Shown: positions 12,023 through 21,557 of the stretch, piece after piece
Layout of the letters: every line of letters starts with the position of its first letter
Numbering within the stretch: position 1 is the stretch's first letter
Source: Epiperipatus broadwayi
Lineage: Eukaryota > Onychophora > Udeonychophora > Euonychophora > Peripatidae
NCBI GenBank assembly: GCA_028023455.1
Contig: JAQFVV010012510.1
Location: forward strand, 1,841,420-1,905,419
Direction of reading: 5' to 3'
DNA: 64,000 nucleotides
Translations under genes and position numbers: made by a program
The notes under the pieces: model-generated
Databases searched by the model: none
The model's input: only the letters and a program-made list of their open reading frames with translations
Told to the model about the DNA's origin: nothing

Positions 12023-12530
12023 TCTATTTATGGTAAATTGTTTTCAGTTTAATTGAGATATAGAAATAAAATCATAAAATAGATTAGCATTGAAGTGGAT
12101 TTTTTCTTCTTCTAAAAATAGAAACTAGAGAAATGATGTGTTTTGCACTGAAAATATGATGTGGCTATATGTGTAGTTTAAGATTAATTAAAAAGAGCAG
12201 ATAGCTAAAGAGGTTTCCAGATTAAACAGTTTGTATTGTAATATTACAATGCATAGAGCTTTTCTGCTAAACAGGATTAATTAGAAGCAAATAACAGGTA
12301 AAAGCCATGCAATGGTTTGAAGAATTTTTTGCATAATAGAAATACTATTCCTTGACAGCAAAATATTACCCTACTCAGGAAAAGAACTGTATTGCCTGGC
12401 ATTGCAAGATATGATAAGGCTAATAACACAAGAAATCAGAAGTTCTGAAGTCAACCATCTATGAATTTTTTATTAGGAAATTATTTTATGCTTTTAAAAG
12501 ATGAAGTCTTGTTTTTATTAGAATATATTA
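12023..12530. other. Non-coding stretch
   Basis: No gene or known repeat seen between the MITE and the Penelope-like inverted pair. Confidence 0.5.
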
Positions 12531-12678
12531 ATCAAAATTACCCCATATTCAAAACACAATTAGACTAGCCAAAAAATATTAACTCTATATCACAACCAAT
12601 GGTTTCACTGCTACAAGCAGACTTCTTAAGTGTAAAGAACTACAGAATAACAACATATTTAAATTACACATTATCCAC

Positions 12679-12900
12679 TTACTTCCCATCCACTCTTAAT
12701 ATTAAAAGAACTTTTAAATAATTAATTGTTTCAGAATTATAAATTTTTACTAATAAAGATTCTTTAATTCTCTTTTTTATTTCATTTGTCTCAAAGAAAA
12801 CAACCTTAGCTTTAACAAAATTAATAGGGTGGCCTGTATCTTTTACATGAATATATAAGACAGAACTAAGATATTTATTTCTAACCCTACTTTTATGCAC
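12679..12900 (-). pseudogene. GIY-YIG nuclease C-terminus, left Penelope copy
   Basis: Minus strand, 73 codons. The peptide begins inside the nuclease domain (MHKSRVRNKYLSSVLYIHVK, then DTGHPINF and KAKVVFFETNE) and continues into the basic IKKRIKESLL tail that is frameshifted away in the right-hand copy. Lacks the GIY and YIG motifs because this copy is 5'-truncated at ~12903. Normally this domain nicks target DNA for the reverse transcriptase. Confidence 0.75.
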
Positions 12901-12931
12901 CTTTATTAAAGAAAAATATGATTTTATTTAT

Positions 12932-13282
12932 TTGCCATTTAAATTGTCTTCTTATAAAATTGTATGTAAACATAGTAATTTGTTTGGAAATAAAAAAATT
13001 GCTTGGAAAAGGGGTATTACTTTGAATAATTTATTAAATAATACAAAGGAAATTTTTAATAGAAAGACTATTCCTGAATTAGTGTATATTATCCCTTGTT
13101 TTTGTAAGAAGGTACATATAGGATGGAGTAGTTTGAGCTTAAATGAAAGAATAAAAATACATAAAAGTAGGATTAGAAATAAACATAGTTTTGGCTTATA
13201 TATCCATGTAAAAGACACAGGACACACTATTAATTTTGATGAAGCTAAGGTTGTCTTCTTTGAGAGAAATGAAAAGAATTAA
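12932..13282 (+). pseudogene. GIY-YIG endonuclease domain, right Penelope copy
   Basis: The open frame spans 116 codons and starts at a TTG, so the true start lay upstream in the lost RT part. After a linker (residues 1-45) come VYIIPC (51-56, the GIY element), VHIG (61-64, in place of YIG), LNERIKIHK with the usual arginine at 73, and HVKDTGHTINFDEAKVVFFE. This order is typical of Penelope-like GIY-YIG nucleases. Tyr to His at 62 departs from the YIG consensus. The frame ends early compared with the left copy because of an indel near 13275. Non-functional alone. Confidence 0.8.
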
Positions 13283-14056
13283 AGAATCTTTATTATTAAA
13301 AATTTATAATTCTGTAGCAATTAACAAGTTCTTTTAATATTAAGAGTGAATGGGAAGTAAATGGAATTGTGGGTAATGCGTAGTTTAAATATTTTGTTAT
13401 TTTATAGTTCTTTACTCTTGAGAAGTCTGCTTGTAGCAGTGAAGCCATTGGTAGTGATTTAGAGTTTATATTTTTTAGGAAGTCTGGTTGTGTTTTGAAT
13501 TTTGGGTAACTTTGATTATTTATTAACTAGTTTAGCTTTATGCTTTTAGTGGTTAGAATATAACTGCACAGTACGTAATGAATAATAACTTTGGTTTAGT
13601 CTATGATCATAGAATGAATTATACTTAAATACATGTATTTTAGTGTAATCAACTATAAATCAATGATATATTGTAACGATCAGGTTTGTATATTTGCTCA
13701 ACAGACTGAGAGTCCAAGCCAGAGAACCAAAAGCTGACCAAGTTGGGATAGTAATACCCTACGTCTGATCATACCTTAACTCCCTCACTTGTGCTTCCAC
13801 GTCAACCCATCGCGAATGACATGCCTAAGGTTACACTTGATATCTCTTTAATCATGTTCCAGCAATAGCAAAGCAGTAAAACATGAGACATTCCCCCTTA
13901 TTACATATTCTATTATAAAACTTAACTAGTGATTCATAAGATAATGAGCAAGTAATGAGACTGAGACAAATTTATTTCATAAATTTAATATAACATTTAA
14001 TAAATATTGACGCATAGCACGATGTGTATAGCTAGCCCCCACGCAGGTGAGGGAAC

Positions 14057-14335
14057 ACTAGGGTTATAAAACAAGATTACAAAGCCATGAGTGGATTTTC
14101 TAGGTTATCAAATAATAATACAAAGCAATGAGTGGATTCTCAGGGTTATCAAATAATATTACAAAGCAATGAGTGGATTCTCAGGGTTATCAAATAATAT
14201 TACAAAGCAATGAGTGGATTCTCAGGGTTATCAAATAATATTACAAAGCAATGAGTGGGTTATCAAGGTTATACAATAATATCTCAAAGCAATGAGTGGA
14301 TGCTCAGGCTATAAAATAATATTACAAAGCATGAC
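14057..14335 (+). repeat. 41-bp minisatellite, about 7 units
   Basis: The anchor AATGAGTGGAT recurs with starts of its GTGGA or GTGGG at 14091, 14132, 14173, 14214, 14255 and 14296, an exact 41-bp step. The unit is AATATTACAAAGCAATGAGT followed by GGATTCTCAGGGTTATCAAAT. Central units are almost identical; outer ones are degraded. Confidence 0.95.
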
Positions 14336-14867
14336 TTTTTAATAAGCTTATGTCATCTTTCATGTTCTAATTCATGCCATGTTTTATATATTTGAAATCG
14401 GTTATAATTAGCTAGAGTGATCGATTTATTGATGAATGATAGAGATTATATTATTAAGTTTATATCCTTATTACTAAGTTTGAGTTTATATTATAATTAC
14501 TAAGTTTAAGATTATATTATAAATATATTCAAAATCAGATTATAGAGACATTTGCGTGATATATAATTGTTATACAGATAAACACATTAAATCAGACTCA
14601 AGATCGGATCAAAGCCGAAGTACTTTCTAGGGAAGTTGAACTGAGACGTGATGGCAGTGGAACGTTAGATTCTAGTGCGTTAGAAACTAGAGTATCCGAT
14701 AAGTGCGACTCGAATGCATTCTTAATTGGGTTTATTACCTAGTAAACGGTTCCCTAACCGATCTGCTTGCTATAATGGAAGAGGCCTTTTTATTAGGTGA
14801 ACAGAAGATTGGCTTATGAGCCCTTTTGGAAACGCTTTGGTTCCGTTAAGTACGAGTAACTCACATT

Positions 14868-14944
14868 TGCCTAAACTTTCGAGGCGTGACTTAATGAAAT
14901 ACGAAGAAAATGTCACCGTTGTCTAAACTTTCGAGGCGTGACTG
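14868..14944 (+). repeat. Pair of 52-bp spaced direct repeats
   Basis: CTAAACTTTCGAGGCGTGAC occurs at 14871..14890 and again at 14923..14942, preceded by TGC and TGT. Their exact identity in otherwise diverged DNA stands out. Confidence 0.85.
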
Positions 14945-15259
14945 GACGTGGAACAATCTTGAGGTGGGCCATTATGACATAGCAAGTAGATATGCATATT
15001 TATGCAAATTAGCAATACATTCGCAACGCTAAATTAATATTTTATAAATTAATTACGCCAAAATCTTAGCTTCTTCAGTGCTACTACCACCGGTCAAAGT
15101 TCATAAATGAGATTATTAAATTATAAAATGATGGCGATAATGAGAATCCGATTTAAGGTTTCTCTGCATAGCTACTTATAGAACTGGGAACATTAGTTAT
15201 AGGTAGTATAACTAGATCTAATATCAAACTGATTTTTAAATAATAAAATGTGAGTTATA

Positions 15260-15690
15260 AAATAGCTCACGCCAATTATTGACGTTTAAATAAATTACAC
15301 ATCTTAAATAATTCGTCAAAATAGACCTTACTAATAACGAATGCAAATCTATATTTTAAATAGCTTGCGTGAAAATATACTTTTCAAATAACTGGCAAAA
15401 TACATATTTTAAATCACTTACGCAAATATAATTCTTAAATAATCTGGGCAAAATCTGCGTTTTAAATAACATACGCAATATATACGTTTTAACTAACTAT
15501 AGTAAACATTTTCATTTTATATAACTTTAGAAAAGATGCGTTTTAAATAATAGACGCTAAATATACCTTTTAAATAACTTTAGCAAAACATTTTCATTTT
15601 CAATTAACTTGAGAAAAAGATGCGTTTTAAATAATATACGCAAATATAAATTTTTAAATAACTTTATCAAAAGATTTTAAATAACTTGTT
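15260..15690 (+). repeat. Degenerate AT-rich tandem repeat
   Basis: A motif close to GCGTTTTAAATAATATACGC and AAATATA recurs about every 30-35 bp (for example at 15460, 15538, 15621). Many units contain a short inverted repeat GCGT...ACGC. It is a decayed minisatellite without coding potential. Confidence 0.75.
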
Positions 15691-16602
15691 CGGGCATTAT
15701 AAATATCGATTCACTCTATCACATATAATTCAGAAAAGAGACTTGACTATATTCTTTATATTATTCACTCCCCTCCCCCCGATAATTTATTAACACACAA
15801 GACTCCGTTCTGATAAAAACACAGCATAAATCAATTAACATGAACTTAAAACTATATAGATGACATAAGAATAAATTGCATAAACAATCAATAAGCTTTA
15901 TAATTTAGAAATGAATTTCTTGTATGGTTTTATAGAAACTAGATGTTTAGGATTATTTAAAATTATTAATGATCAACGACTACTTAAAATTATTAATGAT
16001 CAAGCAAGAATTGAGAGTGTTCTAAGATTTAAACAAATTTAAGATAAACATTTTAGTGGAACATTTAGAAAATATAATTAATTATGTGATTTAGTTGGCT
16101 AGCTTTCATTTAGTATACGTTTTAGTTATGAGATTTAATATGTCAGAAAGGATTTACCGGCAAAGTCTCTTTTAGGGCATTGTTTCCATGTGCTTCTCAC
16201 TATATTCAGTCAGGCTGGGCTTCTCTTAGGTTTTAGTCTGGATGTAGCTTCGCAAATTTATCTCTGTGGCAGCTTTCCCCATTTCTCTGGTCAGGAACTC
16301 CCTGGTCTCTCAGGTACAGCTTCTTTCTTACTGTGATGGGCATGGTGGAGGTTTTCTCACATCGGTAGCCGCTCGTGGAAGAGCAAACGGCTGTCTCTTT
16401 ATCTTCTAGCCAGTGTTCATAGCAACTTGGATGGTAGTTTTCTAAGGTTCAGCTTTCTAAAACGGCAGAAACAGCTTTTTTACTGAACTTCAGCTCTAAG
16501 ATCTTCGGAAATAATTTATGCAGCAAATACAATTTTCACAGCAACAGCAAAAACTTAAGACGGATGATTATAGATGATGGAAGAGGATCTTGGTGGCTAT
16601 TT

Positions 16603-16620
16603 GGGCCCCTTTTTATGCTA
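16603..16620 (-). promoter_or_regulatory. TATA-like box of the candidate LTR
   Basis: Minus strand AGCATAAAAAGGGGCCC sits ~50 bp inside the proposed 5' end and is followed by a GC-richer leader. Only the motif and its position support this. Confidence 0.3.
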
Positions 16621-16667
16621 TATTTTTGACAGTAGTAACTTCCTACTTTGAGTCATGCCACATCACA

Positions 16668-17889
16668 AGATGACTAGTTCAAACTAGCCTTTAACCAAAT
16701 ATCCAGTTAGTAAAAATATTAAGTATATCTAAATCTGGACTAGGTAAGACTCTATTGTTTTAATTGACGTCATGGTTAAAAGATATATTTTCAAAAGAAT
16801 GGTCACAAGCAATTTGTAAAGATTTTTGTATAGATTTATGCCTGACTGAATATTATAATTGGTCTTGGTTATAATTTTTAAATAGGTCAAATTTTGGCCA
16901 AAGATTTATTTTTAGAACGAAGTGTTAAAACTGATAAAACTTTCTGCTTGTAATTTTAAGCAAACAAAAGACAGAAAATTATCTAACTTGGAAATTATTC
17001 AAAATGAATACTGACTTAAATAATTATTTAGAAAGAATATTGAAAAATAAGTAATATTATAATTTTAACTTATTATGCTGCTATATAGATAAATTTTAAT
17101 TATAGTTATGTTTATTTCAGTTTTAACAAATCTAACAGACTATGCTCGTATATAAATATTTGAGACTGTAATTTTATATTAATAGGACGATTATATACGC
17201 ACATACTCGCAATATTATAAGCAAAGTTTTTAAAATTTAAGAAATACACGCCATCTGAGTACAACAAATATATACTATTATCGAAGATAATAGGTGAAAC
17301 AGGTGTAACCGTTTCAATATCAAGTGACATTATGAAACCAATTTATTAGTTTTAGCAGATTCCACTATACAATACCACACTTACTTAACAATGATGCATT
17401 AAATATCATTGTTTTAAAATTATATGAGCATACATGTATATTATTGTGGAAGCTTTTAAGTGATATGCACTTAATATATGAGTCTGAAAATTATGCAAAG
17501 CACCATTTTCTTTTCAAAGTATTACCCTATTACAACATTTATATATACACAGTATTTCTGGAAATTTCTCAAACTTGATAGAATTATGATATACAGTCCA
17601 TTATATAAATAATCTCCAATTATATTTTTAAATTATCTAGTGACACTGTCAATGGAAAATGAATTTATTTTCTTCGCCATTTGTATGTAGATATTTGATG
17701 AAAGATAATATGATTGGATAATTTTAAAATATAATTGCTGAGTAGTTTGATAATAAATAGTTTTCATTTAGTATGACCTCATTTGGTTTATTGTATAGTG
17801 AATTTGTTGATTGTAAGTTTATTGAAATGATTAAAAATGAGCTCTGCCTTAAAAATGTAAATATTAGCCAACTTAAGTGAAACTGCGAT
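16668..17889. other. AT-rich non-coding stretch
   Basis: No repeat family recognised. It contains the unidentified minus-strand frame listed separately. Confidence 0.5.
17112..17330 (-). other. Unidentified 72-codon open frame
   Basis: ATG-initiated on the minus strand and ended by TAA. The peptide is not low-complexity (MSLDIETVTPVSPIIFDNSI at the start, then YLLYSDGVYFLNFKNF, cysteine at 44) and looks more like a real protein than most chance frames here. No family recognised. It could be a decayed exon or part of an unrecognised element. Confidence 0.2.
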
Positions 17890-17904
17890 TAGAAATTTGC
17901 CTTT

Positions 17905-17999
17905 TTTTTCTCATGTGTCATAGCATCAGCCGGGAAGCTAACCCAGGACAACTGCTTGTAATGCAGCTATCGCTGACCTCTCAACCACCATTGCTTGAC
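17905..17999 (-). mobile_element. tRNA-derived SINE with 15-bp target duplication
   Basis: Minus strand: GGTGGTTGAGAGGTCAGCGA, anticodon-like arm CTGC-ATTACAA-GCAG (TAC at the anticodon position), B box CTGGGTTAGCTTCCCGG, tail CTGATGCTATGACACATGAG and A-run. Flanked by TAGAAATTTGCCTTT at 17890..17904 and 18000..18014, a perfect duplication, so the full element is ~95 bp. An intact duplication points to a fairly young insertion. Confidence 0.93.
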
Positions 18000-18278
18000 T
18001 AGAAATTTGCCTTTATAGTTATCATTGTTCAAATTTACTGCTTATTTCATATCTTATATGGCAGGTGAAAATAGATATATTTTTTGTCAATATGTAGAAG
18101 CATTTGATATGGCTGGATAATTTTAAAATGTGGTTAATGAGTAATTTATTTATATAGTCTCCAGTTAATGTGCATAATAAGTTATGCTATAGAGTGAAAA
18201 AAGCAATTTAAAATACTTTCTATTATGCTGTATCTATATGGTACCACAGTACTTGTTAAATATATATATATATGTATA

Positions 18279-18305
18279 TTATTATTATTATTATTATTAT
18301 TATTA
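18279..18305. repeat. (ATT)n microsatellite
   Basis: About nine ATT repeats directly abut the left arm of the foldback that follows. Confidence 0.95.
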
Positions 18306-18486
18306 AAAGAGATTGCCATGATAACAATTTGAAATTGTTAATTGTTTTCATATTGGAATTGACTAAATGCTGACTGGTTTTTAATGATATATATACATAA
18401 CCATTAGAAATCAGTCAACAGTTAGACAATCCCAATATGATCAACAATCTCAAACTGCTGACAAGGCAACCTCTTTTTAACAATAA
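18298..18486. mobile_element. Foldback element with ~90-bp arms (M6)
   Basis: Left arm TTATTATTAAAAGAGATTGC ... CATATTGGAATTGACTAAAT ... GACTGGTTTTTAATG; the right arm is its imperfect inverse (CATTAGAAATCAGTC ... CCCAATATGATCAACAATC ... GGCAACCTCTTTTTAACAAT). The short centre near 18389..18400 is ATATATAC. No ORF. Superfamily unknown. Confidence 0.85.
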
Positions 18487-18776
18487 AGGTAGAATATATG
18501 TATAGAGAGAAATACTGTGCAAAGCATTTTGAATACATTATACCATTCCCAATTATATAATAAATCAGTTAAGCATTGTGAAAAAAGAAGGGTGTAATAA
18601 ACTTTTTAATAGCAAATTCACTTATTTTTAGCAGCATTTTAACTTTATTTTTGTCCCACTGAAAAATAGTGATGATAAATAACTGGCTTTTTTTTTGTAT
18701 TAATAGAAAATAAATTGAATTAGTTTAATACAACAATGCAAAAGTGGTTTTTTTATTTTTGAAATTAACTTTATTA

Positions 18777-18917
18777 CTTCCGCTTTTGGCAGCCATCTTT
18801 GCAACTGGACTTATAAAAAGCGTATCTTAGCGATTCAATTTCAGGAAGATAGGGATGATTGTCCCCTTACCTTTACGTTTCTTATTCAAGGTAAGTTGGT
18901 TTTAATCATTATATATT
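18777..18917 (+). promoter_or_regulatory. LINE-X 5' UTR with YY1-like and ETS-like motifs
   Basis: GCAGCCATCTTTGC at 18789..18802 is the reverse complement of a YY1-type site (AAGATGGC core). CTTCCG at the element's first bases, with the preceding A of the target, reads as an inverted ETS core (CGGAAGT). A TATA-less internal promoter within the first bases would be expected of a LINE. Motif matches only. Confidence 0.4.
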
Positions 18918-21551
18918 ATGGAAAGTGATATTATAATCGATAACTCGCAAATTAAGGTTAGCCCCGATCTCAGCATTCAATCTAGCAATGCAGTCATCGG
19001 TCGCAAATTTTATAGCCTTAGATCTAATCTAAATTCATCCAAAATAACTTCTACAACAAATAAAAACCCACAAACCAATATTTCAAAAGAAAACAGCATC
19101 ACAAATATCAACAAAAGTTTAGAAAATATTCAACTTACCCCTAATATAAGTAATAGCATTAATATCTCATCAAGCGAAACTATTGAAATTCTTAAAAATA
19201 CAAGCAAAAACCAATCATCACCTCTCCGAAGACTTTACGCACCCTCAGAAGACTCTAATGAGCAATTTCCTTTGCCCAATAATACCCTGGAAACCATATC
19301 TGAAAATAATAGACAAAATTACCGACAAGATGATTTCGGCAAAATTTTTTAAAGTAAAAACTTTTCCACCAGAGGTTGACAAAACCAGTGCTGTCACATA
19401 ACAGTTTGTCAACAGTAAATTTAAAAATCAAAAAGAAGAAATAAATTTTAAAACCGATAAATCACATTCCAGAACAAACAAAGATTATAGCACAGAACAA
19501 TCCATTGCTACTTCAGCCAACTTACAATCTAATCCAATTTCTTCAATACCAATATTGAAAAATTCCTCTATGTACGCAAATATCGTAAGGTCTAAAAATT
19601 CTGAGAGCATCTCCGAAAATATTAAGGCCGATAATTTCAATGAACTATATTTGAATATCTCAGAACTAGACATAGAACAAGAATCACACACTTTGGAAAA
19701 TGTCTCATTTAATATAAACAATCTTAATGATGACATGTTCCTAAAAATAAATAATGAGTTCAACAAAATGATTCCCAATAGCCTATATAAATCGTTTGCT
19801 AACTACTACAGTGATAAGTCGTTAATCTTAGCCATAACAAATCAACAATGTGCTCTATATAAGTTCCCTCTAGAACAGCTATACAGTCTAATCAATCAAA
19901 AACAATTAGGCAGAGGCATTCATATGATTCTTAATCATCCCAATGACCGCTATGTTATCGTTGAGTTTAAAACGTGGGCGGACCGTATGAACTTTAAAAA
20001 TAAATACAGATCTTTAGGAAATTTTATACTATGCTCCATAGATATGAACCGTCCTGTTACACTATCCAGCAGAATCCAAAACTGCCTTGCCCACTTGAAA
20101 GAACAAGAACTACAAGACATCCTTATTAATTATGGTTCAGTTAGCAAATTTAAACACCTATTAAACCCTCACTGCGAAGATCAAATCCTGTCCAATACAG
20201 TTATCTTCACACTTACATTGAAGAAAAACATTATACCCACATACATATCCACTATCATTACTGCAAGAGGCTCTCCTATGGTTTTGACTTTCAGGGGAGT
20301 ACATCCACAATGTTTCTTCTGCCTTCAAAGAACACACCTCATTAAAGATTGTGCAGCAAGAATATGTACACACTGTGGTATTAAAAAGAATAAAGTTCAC
20401 AGATGTCCTGGTAGACCTACTAACACGGCTTTCACATCCTTAAATAGACAATCACCACATGGGCCTAATTCAATCAGCAACCTCACAAACCCAGACAACC
20501 TGATTCAAATAAATCCTCCAACAAACCCTTTCACATCCAAACCTATCTTTCAAATGAAAATATTCAAGAAAGAACAAATGACAACCTCTACACTAATAGT
20601 AGTGAAATCAGAGATCCAAGCAATTACATATACTGCGCTTAAACCAATCACTCAAACCAATAAGACTAAAGATCATACATACGATACATATTATACTAAT
20701 CCCCGAGAAACAATACTAGGCCAAACTCTTGATACAAAAGAAGGCAATATGACCAAACCACCTGACGAGAGCAAGGAAAATACAAGCGATGAAGAAAATA
20801 CACTCAAAAAATTTCAAAACAATCCATCCATAACAACTCCCACCCAGTCTAAAACCATTGATACATCTTCATTTGGGTCAGTTAAGTCCAGTAAACCTAA
20901 ACAAAGTGATCCACAAACTGTCCTCAATTCTTCAACTCCTGCAATAATCAACCATCCAGATGAAAAGACTTGTCAACCACTCAACCCGAAAGTCAGCATA
21001 GTTAATGTTTCCCAACAGCAAACCGAAAATGACTTGGGTCTAAAATTTAAAACAAATTCCTATAACAATAAAAAAACACTTTTATCAAAAGAACAGGAAA
21101 ATGAAAAAAAAACACTATTAAACTTCAAAACTCTCAAAAAACCGACACAACAAATACCCAAAATACAAATAAGAAAATTAAAAGAAAATCAATTCGTTCA
21201 GATAAATCAAGCTCTGATGATGATAGCGCCCATCTGATACATTACTCACCTCCACCCTCTAACAAACAAATTTCAGATATATCAAGTACAAAACCTCGCA
21301 AATCCATAGAAAAAAAGAGGAAAACCATGGATCCTACAACCATTGATCCTTCTGACAAATCTCAGACAGATTACACTACTTCATCAGACACCGAAGACTT
21401 CATGGATGCGTTTCCTCAACCAACAACTATATCACCAATCCAACCACAAATTCAATCACAAGACTCTGATTGCCAAACAACATCAGACCTCATTAACATG
21501 GAGATGTCCCACATTGACTTGGTACACTTTGCTGAGGACGGTTTGGATTAA
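18918..21551 (+). pseudogene. LINE-X ORF1, gag-like zinc-knuckle protein (broken)
   Basis: In LINEs ORF1 proteins bind the element RNA and act as chaperones. This one starts at the ATG at 18918, reads 144 codons, shifts frame near 19330, meets a TAA at 19399..19401, then is open from ~19402 to 21237 and shifts again near 21190 into the frame ending DGLD-stop at 21551. Total length would be ~875 codons, large for ORF1. N-terminal part is Ser/Asn-rich. A folded block at ~19800..20290 includes RYVIVEFKTWADRMNFKNKY. A CX2CX4HX4C knuckle (CFFCLQRTHLIKDC, from 20311) and a second CTHC...HRC follow. The C-terminal third is rich in T, S, K, P and Q and ends in an acidic segment. Confidence 0.85.
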
Positions 21552-21557
21552 TCTATC

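Larger units (their letters stand above)
12531..13518. mobile_element. Penelope-like element, head-to-head inverted pair
   Basis: Two ~370-bp arms (12531..12903 and 13155..13518) are inverted copies of the 3' end of one element, with ~250 bp between them that extends the right-hand copy upstream. Each arm codes for the end of a GIY-YIG nuclease domain and then a 3' UTR with AGAAGTCTGCTTGTAGCAGT, a kind of sequence familiar from Penelope 3' UTRs. Inverted and partially duplicated copies are a known outcome of Penelope-like insertion. The reverse transcriptase is absent. Confidence 0.8.
13672..16667 (-). mobile_element. Possible ~3-kb solo LTR or other unidentified element
   Basis: This segment is less AT-rich than its surroundings, has no long ORF and holds two minisatellites. 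Read on the minus strand it would start TGTGATGTGGCATGACTC, carry a TATA-like CATAAAAAGGGGCCC ~50 bp in, and end CTGATCGTTACA, i.e. the TG...CA ends and promoter layout of an LTR. I could not find a matching 4-6 bp target duplication, and 3 kb is long for an LTR, so this is a hypothesis. Confidence 0.3.

Noticed and set aside
14057-14335. CRISPR array
   Set aside because: Adjacent 41-bp units without unique spacers, in a eukaryotic repeat context.
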